This document shows, one piece after another, positions 33,356-41,038 of a stretch of 53,257 nucleotides of DNA. Source of the DNA: Gordonia sp. UBA5067. GTDB lineage: Bacteria > Actinomycetota > Actinomycetes > Mycobacteriales > Mycobacteriaceae. Within the stretch, counting starts at the first letter, position 1. Each line of letters opens with the position of its first letter. The stretch is from contig NZ_DIAX01000045.1 in assembly GCF_002414845.1 (NCBI RefSeq), positions 116,006 to 169,262 of the forward strand, in the 5' to 3' direction. A program made the translations under genes and the position numbers. Under the pieces are notes generated by a model. That model searched no databases and was not told the origin of the DNA. It saw nothing but the letters and a program-made list of their open reading frames with translations.

Positions 33356-34537
33356 TCAATCCACCGCGGCGGGCTCGGTTTCGCCGGCCTCGGAACGCAG
33401 TAGTGCCCGTACCGCGGCGCGGTTGATCTTCCCTGGTCCCAGGAGCGGAAGCCGATCGACGACGACGATTCGCCGGGGTGCGGCGAATCGGTGCACCTGG
33501 TCGGCAACGCGGCTGCGCAGGCCGGCCACGTCGGGGGTGCGGCCGGGGGAGGCGACGACGGCGGCGGCCACCTGTTCCCCGAGTCGCCGGTCTGGCAGGC
33601 CCACCACGACGCACTCGGCGACGGCCGGGTCGGCGGTCAGTACCGCCTCGACGACGTGCGGTGCGACGGTGAGCCCGCCGGTGCTGATCGCCTCGTCGGC
33701 GCGCCCCTCGATCTGCAGGACGCCGCCGTCGATGGTCCCGAGGTCATCGGTGCGGAACGATCCGGGCGCGCCGAACGCCGGGTCGGTGCGCCGATGGTAG
33801 CCGTGGGCCACCATCGGTCCGCACAGGACGACGCGACCCTCGTCGTCGATCGACACCGAAACCCCATCGAGTGGCTGGCCGTCATAGACGCACCCGCCTG
33901 CGGTTTCGCTCATCCCGTAGGTCCGGACAATCGGGATGCCCGCGGCGCGCGCGCGGTCGTGCACCGACCGCGGGGTCGCCGCCCCACCGATGAGCACGGC
34001 GTCGAGTCCGGCCGCTGCAGCAGTCGCCGCCGGTGACGCCAGGATGGCGATGAGCTGGGGGGGGACCAGTGAGGTGTACCGACGCGGCCCGCGCAGGAGC
34101 GCAATGTCGGCGGCGAACCGATCGGCGTTGAAACCGCCGCGTAGATCGGTGATGACGGGGGTGAACCCGGCACGCAGCGCCCGCAACAACACCTGGAGGC
34201 CCGCGATGTGGTGCGCGGGCAGTGCCAACAGCCAGTTGCCCTCGCCGCCGAGGCGGGCGTGGGTGGCGTCGGCGGAGGCGGCGAGCGTCGCCGGCGTGTG
34301 GATGGCGCCCTTGGGCCGGCCGGTCGACCCCGATGTAGCGATGACCAGGCACGCCTGCGGATCCTCGACGACTGACCCGACGCCGAGCGACGATTCGAGC
34401 AATCGTCGGTCGGCGGCTCGCGGATCGTCGCCGACGGGCAGGAAACAGTGGGCCCCGGCGGCCATCGCGACCAGGTCGCCAAGGGAATCGCGCAGCGCGA
34501 GTCCGGTTGCGAGGGGCAGTGCGCGCAGGACCGGCAC
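33356..34537 (-). CDS. menE: O-succinylbenzoate-CoA ligase
   Basis: Activates o-succinylbenzoate to its CoA thioester for MenB. ANL-superfamily motifs are CLVIATSGSTGRPKGAI (P-loop), YGMSETAGGC (A5), the A7/A8 region STGGLTVAPHVVEAVL, and the catalytic lysine in GPGKINRAAVRALL near the end. Length of 393 residues is short for ANL enzymes, but normal for actinobacterial MenE (Rv0542c). The start is GTG at 34537. A run of eight G/C (34057-34064) sits inside the gene. It is followed by menA. Confidence 0.93.
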   Translation of the reverse strand: MPVLRALPLATGLALRDSLGDLVAMAAGAHCFLPVGDDPRAADRRLLESSLGVGSVVEDPQACLVIATSGSTGRPKGAIHTPATLAASADATHARLGGEGNWLLALPAHHIAGLQVLLRALRAGFTPVITDLRGGFNADRFAADIALLRGPRRYTSLVPPQLIAILASPAATAAAAGLDAVLIGGAATPRSVHDRARAAGIPIVRTYGMSETAGGCVYDGQPLDGVSVSIDDEGRVVLCGPMVAHGYHRRTDPAFGAPGSFRTDDLGTIDGGVLQIEGRADEAISTGGLTVAPHVVEAVLTADPAVAECVVVGLPDRRLGEQVAAAVVASPGRTPDVAGLRSRVADQVHRFAAPRRIVVVDRLPLLGPGKINRAAVRALLRSEAGETEPAAVD

Positions 34538-34542
34538 AGCGG

Positions 34543-34920
34543 CTACTCGGGGGAGTCCGCGTCCTCGTCCGAGTGGGATTCGCCCGAGCGGACCGGGCCC
34601 TCCTCGAACGGCCAGCCGGCTCCGGCGAGGACCGCGCGGACACGAGCCAGATCGGCCTCGCTGGGAAGTTCATCGGTGAGTTTGTTGATCTCGACACCGG
34701 CATCGACCCGACTGATCTCGGGTATCTCCGGAGCGGACTCGACCGCCATCTCCACCGCGGCATCGGTGGCCAGCGTGTTGGCGACCTCGCGGACCTCGTC
34801 GTCGGAGAGCTGCCTGCGCAAGATTGCGGCGAGTGGGATGTAGTCGTCGCGTGGGACCCCATTGGGGTATCCGGCGCGCAGCCAGCGGATCACTGAGGCC
34901 AATAGCTGGGGGCGGTCCAC
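34543..34920 (-). CDS. DUF3349 family protein (Rv0543c-like), copy 1
   Basis: A small acidic protein of 125 residues. The core is LASVIRWLRAGYPNGVPRDD, then IPLAAILRRQLSDDEVREVANTL and a C-terminal PSEADLARVRAVLAGAGWPF, the pattern of DUF3349. The GTG at 34920 has AGGAGG six bases upstream; an ATG at 34950 is less likely. Members are found beside menE in Mycobacteriales. Function unknown. It shares its domain with the gene directly upstream. Confidence 0.88.
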   Translation of the reverse strand: MDRPQLLASVIRWLRAGYPNGVPRDDYIPLAAILRRQLSDDEVREVANTLATDAAVEMAVESAPEIPEISRVDAGVEINKLTDELPSEADLARVRAVLAGAGWPFEEGPVRSGESHSDEDADSPE

Positions 34921-34978
34921 GGCAATCCTCCTCCCGGGGTGCAGTGCCATGATTATAGGTCCCCGGCTACGCGTGCGC

Positions 34979-35278
34979 TCAACGGTCGGACAGGGAGACG
35001 GCCAGGGGCCACCCGGCCGACGCTAGTCGCGCCGCGACCTGATTGGTCTCCTCGGTGGTGGGGGTTTGCTCGGTGACGCCGGCGATCGCGTCTTGGATCT
35101 GCTGCTCGGTGACCGCGGGAATCCCGGCCTCCTGGGCGAGCGTCTGCGCCACCCGGGTGATCTCTTTCTCGTCGAGGACGCGCGTGAGGAGCGCGAGCAG
35201 CGGGGGGAAGTCGGTGCGGTCCACGCCTTGCGGGTAGCCGGCGCGAATCCACCCGACGACCGAATCGAAGGGGTTCAC
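34979..35278 (-). CDS. DUF3349 family protein, copy 2
   Basis: A 99-residue paralogue of the neighbouring DUF3349 protein: FDSVVGWIRAGYPQGVDRTDFPPLLALL, then EITRVAQTLAQEAG and TEETNQVAARLASAGWPL. The two genes are a tandem duplication that has diverged. Start GTG at 35278. Both lie between a small membrane protein and menE on the same strand. Confidence 0.88.
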   Translation of the reverse strand: MNPFDSVVGWIRAGYPQGVDRTDFPPLLALLTRVLDEKEITRVAQTLAQEAGIPAVTEQQIQDAIAGVTEQTPTTEETNQVAARLASAGWPLAVSLSDR

Positions 35279-35296
35279 AGGGTCTCAGCTTTCGGG

Positions 35297-35569
35297 TTAC
35301 TTGTAGCCGAACGGGAAGATTTTGACGTCGAAATGGTAGTAGATCGTCTGCCGGGTGATCCACAGGATTCCGACGATGATGGCGAGGCTGACGAAGACGA
35401 ACAGGACTGCACCGAGGGCCTTGAGGGCCGGGTTGTGGCTGGTGACCGTGCCGTCGGCGTTGTAGCCGTTGGCCCACAGGCGCAGACCGAGGGCAAACAG
35501 TGCCGGCAGTCCGGCACCGAAGATCAGGCCGATGAGGAAGACGCGGAAGATGGACTCTACGACGGACAT
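35297..35569 (-). CDS. Small two-span membrane protein (Rv0544c-like)
   Basis: Protein of 90 residues with two membrane segments (VFLIGLIFGAGLPALFALGL and ALGAVLFVFVSLAIIVGILW) and a polar loop in between. The C-terminus, TIYYHFDVKIFPFGYK, is aromatic-rich. It follows pitA by 27 bp on the same strand; this pairing with pitA is conserved in M. tuberculosis, so a role with the transporter is possible. Confidence 0.8.
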   Translation of the reverse strand: MSVVESIFRVFLIGLIFGAGLPALFALGLRLWANGYNADGTVTSHNPALKALGAVLFVFVSLAIIVGILWITRQTIYYHFDVKIFPFGYK

Positions 35570-35596
35570 ATCAGGTTTCCTTTCCGATGTCCGAGA

Positions 35597-36838
35597 TCAG
35601 GCTTCCGCGCGCTCGCGCTGGGCCTTCGGGGCAGCCGGGGTCTCGTCGGCGGGGATGAGGCCACGCTCGGCGTCCCAGTCGGCGTTGACGTTGCTGTGGT
35701 CGATCTTGTTCTGCTGAGCCCGCCAGTACATGTACCCGGAGAGGATCACCAGGAGGGTGAAGATGACGATCGCCCCGCCGAGATTGCCGAACAGGTGCGC
35801 CAGGCCGAAGCAGACGGCGCCGACGATGGCTGCGGCCGGGAGGGTGGTGACCCAGGCGACGGCCATGCGGCCGGCGACCGACCAGCGGACCTCGGCGCCC
35901 TTGCGGCCGACCCCGGTGCCGAGGATCGAGCCGGTCGCGACGTGGGTCGTGGACAGCGGCATGCCGGCGGCGCTGGAGGTGAGGATGATTGCGGCGGAGC
36001 TGGCCTCGGCGGCCATGCCCTGCGGCGGAGAGATCTCGACCAGGCCCTTGCCGAGCGTGCGGATGATGCGCCAGCCGCCCAAGTAGGTCCCGAGGGCAAT
36101 TGCGCCCGCGCAGGTGAAGACGACCCAGAAAGGCAGGCCGTGCGAGACGGACTCGGCGTTCAGGTGGCCGGTGGCGATGAGCGCGAGGGCGATCACACCC
36201 ATGGTCTTCTGTGCGTCACCGGTGCCGTGGGCGAGCGAGACCAGCGACGCGGTGGCGATCTGACCGTAGCGGAAGCCGTCATCCTTCTGGTGTGACTCCA
36301 GGACGTCGGTGATCTTGTAGACCAACCAGGTGCCGCATGCTGCGACGATGCACGCGATGACCGGTGCGAGGAGGGCGGGGATCAGAATCTTGGCCGTGAT
36401 GCCGCTCCAGTTGACGCCGGAGGTGCCGAGCGCGGCGAGACCGGCGCCGATCAGCCCGCCGAACAACGCGTGCGACGAACTTGACGGTAGGCCGAACAAC
36501 CAGGTGAAGAGATTCCACAGGATGCCGCCGACGAGCCCGGCGAAGATGATCAGCAGCGCCTTGGTCGGGTCAAGGCCGGGAATCAGCTCGCCGGTGGACG
36601 AACCGGAGGTCTGCTGGATCTTCAGCACGTCCTTGGTGATCGTCGCGGCAACCTCGACAGAGAGGAAGGCGCCGACCAGGTTGAGGACCGCCGACAGGCC
36701 GACGGCCACCTTGGGCTTGAGTGCCCCGGTGGCGATCGACGTCGCCATGGCGTTGCCCGTGTCGTGGAACCCGTTGGTGAAGTCGAATCCGAGTGCGGTC
36801 ATGACCAGCAGCACAAGGATCAGCATCTCTACGCTCAT
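35597..36838 (-). CDS. pitA: Low-affinity inorganic phosphate transporter (PiT family)
   Basis: Protein of 413 residues with about ten membrane segments. The two PiT repeats are visible: FDFTNGFHDTGNAMATSIATGAL at the N-terminus and PLSTTHVATGSILGTGVG in the second half, with SSSHALFGGLIGAGLA between them. It imports phosphate as a metal-phosphate complex driven by protons. TTG at 36844 is an alternative start. A PhoB/RegX3-type direct repeat about 91 bp upstream suggests phosphate-responsive control. Counterpart of Rv0545c. Confidence 0.95.
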   Translation of the reverse strand: MSVEMLILVLLVMTALGFDFTNGFHDTGNAMATSIATGALKPKVAVGLSAVLNLVGAFLSVEVAATITKDVLKIQQTSGSSTGELIPGLDPTKALLIIFAGLVGGILWNLFTWLFGLPSSSSHALFGGLIGAGLAALGTSGVNWSGITAKILIPALLAPVIACIVAACGTWLVYKITDVLESHQKDDGFRYGQIATASLVSLAHGTGDAQKTMGVIALALIATGHLNAESVSHGLPFWVVFTCAGAIALGTYLGGWRIIRTLGKGLVEISPPQGMAAEASSAAIILTSSAAGMPLSTTHVATGSILGTGVGRKGAEVRWSVAGRMAVAWVTTLPAAAIVGAVCFGLAHLFGNLGGAIVIFTLLVILSGYMYWRAQQNKIDHSNVNADWDAERGLIPADETPAAPKAQRERAEA

Positions 36839-36928
36839 GCTCAAATAATGACCTGTGAGGACCCTTAGCGCATAGTTGGACCCTGGATTTTTGATCGCCC
36901 TGACCTGCGAAGATGCTGAATTCCGTGG

Positions 36929-36950
36929 CTGTTCACATGCTGTTAACCTC
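36929..36950 (-). promoter_or_regulatory. Two 11-bp direct repeats, PHO-box-like, upstream of pitA
   Basis: CTGTTCACATG and CTGTTAACCTC stand head to tail, 11 bp apart, matching the GTTCACC-N4-GTTCACC layout of Streptomyces PHO boxes for OmpR-family regulators. They lie between divergent pitA and the F420-type oxidoreductase. The rest of the 215-bp gap holds no gene that I can support. Confidence 0.5.
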
Positions 36951-37053
36951 CGCGTCGGACGGAGTCCATCTCGGAGTCCGCGGGGGTGGGGCCCACGTGC
37001 CGAACGAGCCGTGTCCGCCGGTCGGCCGCGATGGGCATGTCAGAATCGGACCC

Positions 37054-38115
37054 ATGACTCCGATCACGCTGGGCATGCCCATCAACTACGCCGGCGATTT
37101 CCGCGAGACCATTGCGAACCTCGCCGATTTCGAGGGCGTCGGCGTGCGCCGGATTGCCGTGCCGGAGGCGTACAGCTTTGACGCGGTCAGTCAACTCGGC
37201 TTCATCGCCGCCAAGACCGAGAAGATGGAACTGCAGACGGCGATCCTGCCGATGTACTCCCGCACCCCGTCGAACCTGGCGATGACCGCCGCCGGGTTGG
37301 ACTACATCAGCGGTGGGCGCGCCATCCTGGGACTCGGTGCATCGGGTCCCCAGGTCATTGAGGGCTTCCACGGGGTGAAGTACGACTTTCCGCTCGGGCG
37401 GGCGCGCGAACACGCCCAGATCTGCCGGCAGGTGTGGCGGCGTGAGAAGGTCGAGTTCGCGGGCAAGCACTACACACTCCCGCTCGACGTCGAGCACGGC
37501 GGTAGCGGGCTGGGTAAGGCGCTCAAGATCATCAACCACCCGGTCCGCGAACGCATCCCCATGCTGCTGGCGGCGATCGGACCGAAGAACGTCGAGTTGG
37601 CCGCCGAGTTGTACGAGGAACTCCAGCCCTTCCTCTTCCATCCCGAGCATGTCGATGCGGCGTTCGGCGAGCCACTGGCCAAGGGCAAAGCGCTTCGGGA
37701 TCCGTCGCTGGGTGATCTGCGGATCGTCGTGCAGGCGGCCGCGCTGATCACCGAGGACGACGATCTGATCGGCAATGCGCTGGCCGGCGTGCGGCATCAC
37801 GCCGCGCTCTACATCGGCGGCATGGGTGCGCGGGGGAAGAACTTCTACAACTCGCTGGTGCAGCGCTACGGCTATGTCGACGAGGCGAAGCTCATCCAGG
37901 ATCTCTACCTCGACGGCAAGAAGGAGCAGGCCGCCGAGGCCGTGCCCGATGAACTCGTTCGCGCGATGAGCCTGATCGGACCGAAGTCCTACATCGCCGA
38001 ACGGATCGCGGCATTCGCCGCCGCCGGGGTCGGCGTGATGCTGGCCAGCCCCGTCGCGGGCACCCACGCTGACCGGGTCGCGACGATGGGTGCCCTCGCC
38101 GAGATCATGGCGTAG
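37054..38115 (+). CDS. LLM-class F420-dependent oxidoreductase (Rv3520c-like)
   Basis: Protein of 353 residues of the bacterial luciferase-like TIM-barrel family: ITLGMPINYAGDFRETI, VPEAYSFDAVSQLGFIAAKT, TAILPMYSRTPSNLAMTAAGLD, GGRAILGLGASGPQVIEGFHG. Mycobacteriales carry many such enzymes using F420H2. Substrate unknown. The ATG at 37054 is chosen because the domain starts at once; the open frame to 36913 is not supported. It is divergent to pitA and convergent with the beta-propeller gene. Confidence 0.88.
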   Translation: MTPITLGMPINYAGDFRETIANLADFEGVGVRRIAVPEAYSFDAVSQLGFIAAKTEKMELQTAILPMYSRTPSNLAMTAAGLDYISGGRAILGLGASGPQVIEGFHGVKYDFPLGRAREHAQICRQVWRREKVEFAGKHYTLPLDVEHGGSGLGKALKIINHPVRERIPMLLAAIGPKNVELAAELYEELQPFLFHPEHVDAAFGEPLAKGKALRDPSLGDLRIVVQAAALITEDDDLIGNALAGVRHHAALYIGGMGARGKNFYNSLVQRYGYVDEAKLIQDLYLDGKKEQAAEAVPDELVRAMSLIGPKSYIAERIAAFAAAGVGVMLASPVAGTHADRVATMGALAEIMA

Positions 38116-38121
38116 GGCCAC

Positions 38122-38135
38122 CGCGGTCGACCGCG
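38122..38135. terminator. Perfect 14-bp palindrome at a convergent junction
   Basis: CGCGGTCGACCGCG lies in the 24-bp gap between the stops of the oxidoreductase and the beta-propeller genes. Likely a bidirectional terminator element. Confidence 0.45.
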
Positions 38136-38139
38136 CCGA

Positions 38140-39306
38140 TCAACCGACGCGACGGACCTTCCAGATGTGATCGGTGCCGCGGTTGCCCGTGTAGCCGCCG
38201 TCGACGATGATGCTCGACTTGTCGATCACCAGGAAGGTGTTGTGCTTCCAGCCCAGCAGCTGGTTGGGTGCGATGCCGGTGGTGAGCAGACGGCTGACGC
38301 CGAGGGTGCGTTGGTCGATGACCGAGAGGTAGCCGGCGAAATAGTTGGCCGCGTACACCTTGCCGCCGAAGACGAGCAGCGAGTTGGTACCCGGGCCGGT
38401 GAAGACATCGCTGATGTGGCGGCCGGTGCGCAGGTCGTGGACGGTGACGAGGCCCTGATACAGGTCGTTGACGTAGACGCGATTCGTGCGGGGGTCCGCC
38501 ACGATGGAGCCGTGCCCCTGCTCGCTGATCGTGGTGTTCCAGGTGATGGTGCTCTTGACCGCACCGCCACCGGGGCGGGTGATCCGGAACTGGGTTAGCG
38601 AGCTGTAGTACGACGGGAGCGTCACGGTCGCGCCGACCGCAGAGACGTCGGTGATCGCGATGCCGGCGCCCATCTGCTTGGGGCCGCCGGGCATCACCGC
38701 GCGGCCGATGGGCTGCAGCGTGTTCAGGTCGAAGAACACCAGCCCGCCCGGCCTGGTGGTGGAGATGATGGCCACTCCCATCGCCTCGGCGAAGACGATG
38801 CCGTGTGCGTGCTGCACACCGGCGAACGTCTTGAGTAGCCGGCCGGTGTGCTTGTCCCAAACGTTGACCTCGTTGGCGGCCGCGCCCGTCGTCCATACGG
38901 TGTTGCCGGTCCTGGGGACGCCGATCTCGTACTGGGCGGCGATCGAGCCGTGCCCGGTGTTCGTGATCTTCTTGGTGACCGGAATTCGCTTGCGGACCTC
39001 CATGCTGTTCGGATCGACCTCCAGAATCGACGACTCCGAGGCGCCGTCGAAGGGGGAGACGTTGGTCAGCCACAGGCTGCCGGTCTGGGGGTCGATGGCG
39101 CCGCGGTAGTTGCCCTTGCCGACGTTGTACCCGGTGATCTGGTAGCCGGGTTGCTGCGGCACGGCGGGTGCCGGCTGTGACTTCCAGAAGCGATCGGCCG
39201 GATCGGTCGGTACGGCGCTCGCGGCGGGGGCGGCGATCGTGCCGAGGAACAATGCGGCGGCCAGCGCCGAGGTGGTCGTGCGGGCGAGGAGCGAGTGCGG
39301 AGGCAT
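38140..39306 (-). CDS. Secreted YncE-like/YVTN beta-propeller protein
   Basis: Protein of 388 residues with a Sec signal peptide (LLARTTTSALAAALFLGTIAA, cleavage near APAASA). The mature part shows repeated beta-propeller blades of the type ITGYNVGKGNYRGAIDPQTG, GLVFFDLNTLQPIG, and GLVTVHDLRTGRHIS. It has no visible enzyme motif. An IdeR-type iron box overlaps the -10 region of its promoter, so it should be induced by iron limitation. A role in iron or haem acquisition at the surface is inferred from regulation alone. Confidence 0.85.
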   Translation of the reverse strand: MPPHSLLARTTTSALAAALFLGTIAAPAASAVPTDPADRFWKSQPAPAVPQQPGYQITGYNVGKGNYRGAIDPQTGSLWLTNVSPFDGASESSILEVDPNSMEVRKRIPVTKKITNTGHGSIAAQYEIGVPRTGNTVWTTGAAANEVNVWDKHTGRLLKTFAGVQHAHGIVFAEAMGVAIISTTRPGGLVFFDLNTLQPIGRAVMPGGPKQMGAGIAITDVSAVGATVTLPSYYSSLTQFRITRPGGGAVKSTITWNTTISEQGHGSIVADPRTNRVYVNDLYQGLVTVHDLRTGRHISDVFTGPGTNSLLVFGGKVYAANYFAGYLSVIDQRTLGVSRLLTTGIAPNQLLGWKHNTFLVIDKSSIIVDGGYTGNRGTDHIWKVRRVG

Positions 39307-39311
39307 GATGG

Positions 39312-39330
39312 TCAGGTTAGCCTAAGCTGA
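39312..39330 (-). promoter_or_regulatory. IdeR/DtxR iron box overlapping a leaderless promoter
   Basis: The 19-bp sequence TCAGGTTAGCCTAAGCTGA matches the IdeR consensus TTAGGTTAGSCTAACCTAA at 16 of 19 positions. Its minus-strand TAACCT (39314-39319) is a -10 box 7 nt before the ATG at 39306, so bound IdeR would block RNA polymerase. Confidence 0.8.
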
Positions 39331-39373
39331 AATTTGGAGGCAGGCCGAGGCCGACGCACAGCACTTACGGCGC

Positions 39374-40324
39374 TCAGTAGTAGTAGGGGTAGCCGTCCCA
39401 GTCCGGTTCGCGCTTCTCCAAGAAGGCATCCCGGCCCTCGACGGCCTCGTCGGTCATGTAGGCCAGTCGCGTCGCCTCCCCGGCGAAGACCTGCTGACCC
39501 ATCAGACCGTCATCGGTGAGGTTCAGCGCGAACTTGAGCATGCGCTGTGCCGTCGGGGATTTACCGTTGATCGTTCGGGCCCACTCAATGGCGGTGGTCT
39601 CCAGCTCGGCGTGGCCGGCGACGCGGTTGACCGCCCCCATCCGGTGCATCGTCTCCGCGTCGTAGGCCTCGCCGAGGAAGAAAATCTCCCGCGCGAACTT
39701 CTGCCCGACCTGCTTGGCGAGGTAGGCGCTGCCGTACCCGGCGTCGAAGGAGCCGACGTCGGCGTCGGTCTGCTTGAACCGGGCGTGCTCGCGCGAGGCG
39801 AGGGTGAGGTCGCAGACGACGTGCAGCGAGTGCCCGCCGCCGGCGGCCCACCCGTTGACCACAGCGATGACCACCTTCGGCATGGTGCGGATCAGGCGCT
39901 GCACCTCGAGAATGTGCAGCCGCCCGCCCTCGGCTTTGACCCGGGCCTCGTCAACGCCGTCCGAGTCGGCGCCGGCGACGTCGGTGTCGTGGCTGGCCGC
40001 GTACTGGTACCCGGACCGGCCCCGGATGCGCTGGTCGCCGCCGCTGCAGAACGCCCAGCCGCCATCCTTGGGCGACGGGCCGTTGCCGGTCAACAGCACC
40101 GTGCCGACATCTGGGGAGCGACGCGCGTGGTCGAGGGTGCGATACAGCTCGTCAACGGTGTGCGGCCGGAACGCGTTGCGCACCGCCGGCCGGTCGAAGG
40201 CGATCCGCACGATCCCGTTGGCCCGTCCCGGCCCGGTGTGGCGGTGATAGGTGAGGTCGGTCAGGTCGTCGAATCCGGGGACCCGCCGCCAGAGCGCCGG
40301 ATCGAACGGGTTGGCATCGGTCAT
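39374..40324 (-). CDS. menB: 1,4-dihydroxy-2-naphthoyl-CoA synthase
   Basis: Crotonase-fold enzyme that cyclises o-succinylbenzoyl-CoA to DHNA-CoA. Motifs are RIAFDRPAVRNAFRPHTVDE, the oxyanion-hole WAFCSGGDQRIRG, VVNGWAAGGGHSLHVVCDL, and DADVGSFDAGYGSAYLAKQVG. The C-terminus ends in PDWDGYPYYY, characteristic of MenB. Product has 316 residues from the ATG at 40324. TACGCT 7 nt before the start suggests leaderless transcription. It shares a 72-bp divergent promoter region with the hotdog thioesterase. Confidence 0.96.
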   Translation of the reverse strand: MTDANPFDPALWRRVPGFDDLTDLTYHRHTGPGRANGIVRIAFDRPAVRNAFRPHTVDELYRTLDHARRSPDVGTVLLTGNGPSPKDGGWAFCSGGDQRIRGRSGYQYAASHDTDVAGADSDGVDEARVKAEGGRLHILEVQRLIRTMPKVVIAVVNGWAAGGGHSLHVVCDLTLASREHARFKQTDADVGSFDAGYGSAYLAKQVGQKFAREIFFLGEAYDAETMHRMGAVNRVAGHAELETTAIEWARTINGKSPTAQRMLKFALNLTDDGLMGQQVFAGEATRLAYMTDEAVEGRDAFLEKREPDWDGYPYYY

Positions 40325-40331
40325 GACGTCC

Positions 40332-40390
40332 AGCGTAGTGAGGCCGCGGGGCGGGGCCGCGGCGGTACCGATCGGTGGTGGGGATACCGT
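40332..40390. promoter_or_regulatory. Divergent leaderless promoters for menB and thioesterase
   Basis: Minus strand: TACGCT at 40332-40337, 7 nt before the menB ATG. Plus strand: TACCGT at 40385-40390, 6 nt before the thioesterase ATG at 40397. Back-to-back geometry permits joint regulation. Confidence 0.55.
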
Positions 40391-40396
40391 GGGGAA

Positions 40397-41032
40397 ATGA
40401 GTGACTCGCAGCCTGCCGCCAGCACCGCCCACGAAGGCGGGTTCCGGCCGGATCTGGCCATCTCCACCAAGCGCGGTGGTCCGCACTACGCCGACTTCAA
40501 CGAAGAGGTCCGGACCCTGATGGACAAGGTCCGCTATGCGTGTCCCAGCGACGAACTCGCCCTGGACGCCATTGCCACGCTGCGCGACCTCAACGCGAAG
40601 CTCGACGAGTACCTGGTCGACGAGTGGACCACCCCGGCCGGCACCCGCGTCGACCTGCCCGCGCGCGGCAACATCACGTTGCCGCCCTATGAGATCTCTG
40701 CGGCCGGGCCCGACGGGGTGGTGGCCACTGTCTGGTTCCGGCCCTACCACCTCGGTGGCAACGGCGTCGCGCATGGCGGCCAGGTGGCCGTCGCGTTCGA
40801 CGACCTCGGTGGCATGGCGTCGGCGGTAGCGGTCAACGGCGTGTGCCGCACCGCATTCCTGAAGGTGAACTACCGGTCGCTGACCCCGCTGAACACGCCG
40901 CTCCAGATGCGGACCCGGGTAGACCGCCGCGACGGCCGCAAGATGTTCGTGGCCGGCACACTGCACGATGGTGATCGGCTGTGCGCCGACATCGAGTCGT
41001 TGTTCATCGAACTCAAGCCGGGGCAGGCCTGA
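40397..41032 (+). CDS. Hotdog-fold (PaaI-like) thioesterase; candidate DHNA-CoA hydrolase
   Basis: Protein of 211 residues. The hotdog core is at about 100-205: ATVWFRPYHLGGNGVAHGGQVAVAFDD, with the HGG followed by an Asp/Asp at the catalytic helix. Then come LKVNYRSLTPLNTPLQMRTRV and FVAGTLHDGDRLCADIESLFIEL. The N-terminal 100 residues are a helical extension. This active-site pattern is that of acyl-CoA thioesterases in the PaaI/MenI group. The divergent pairing with menB suggests DHNA-CoA as substrate; that step otherwise lacks a gene in the window. Function is inferred. Confidence 0.8.
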   Translation: MSDSQPAASTAHEGGFRPDLAISTKRGGPHYADFNEEVRTLMDKVRYACPSDELALDAIATLRDLNAKLDEYLVDEWTTPAGTRVDLPARGNITLPPYEISAAGPDGVVATVWFRPYHLGGNGVAHGGQVAVAFDDLGGMASAVAVNGVCRTAFLKVNYRSLTPLNTPLQMRTRVDRRDGRKMFVAGTLHDGDRLCADIESLFIELKPGQA

Positions 41033-41038
41033 CCCGCA

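Noticed and set aside
36943..38121. 392-residue open frame opposite the F420-type oxidoreductase
   Set aside because: Antisense shadow; the plus-strand protein has the family motifs.
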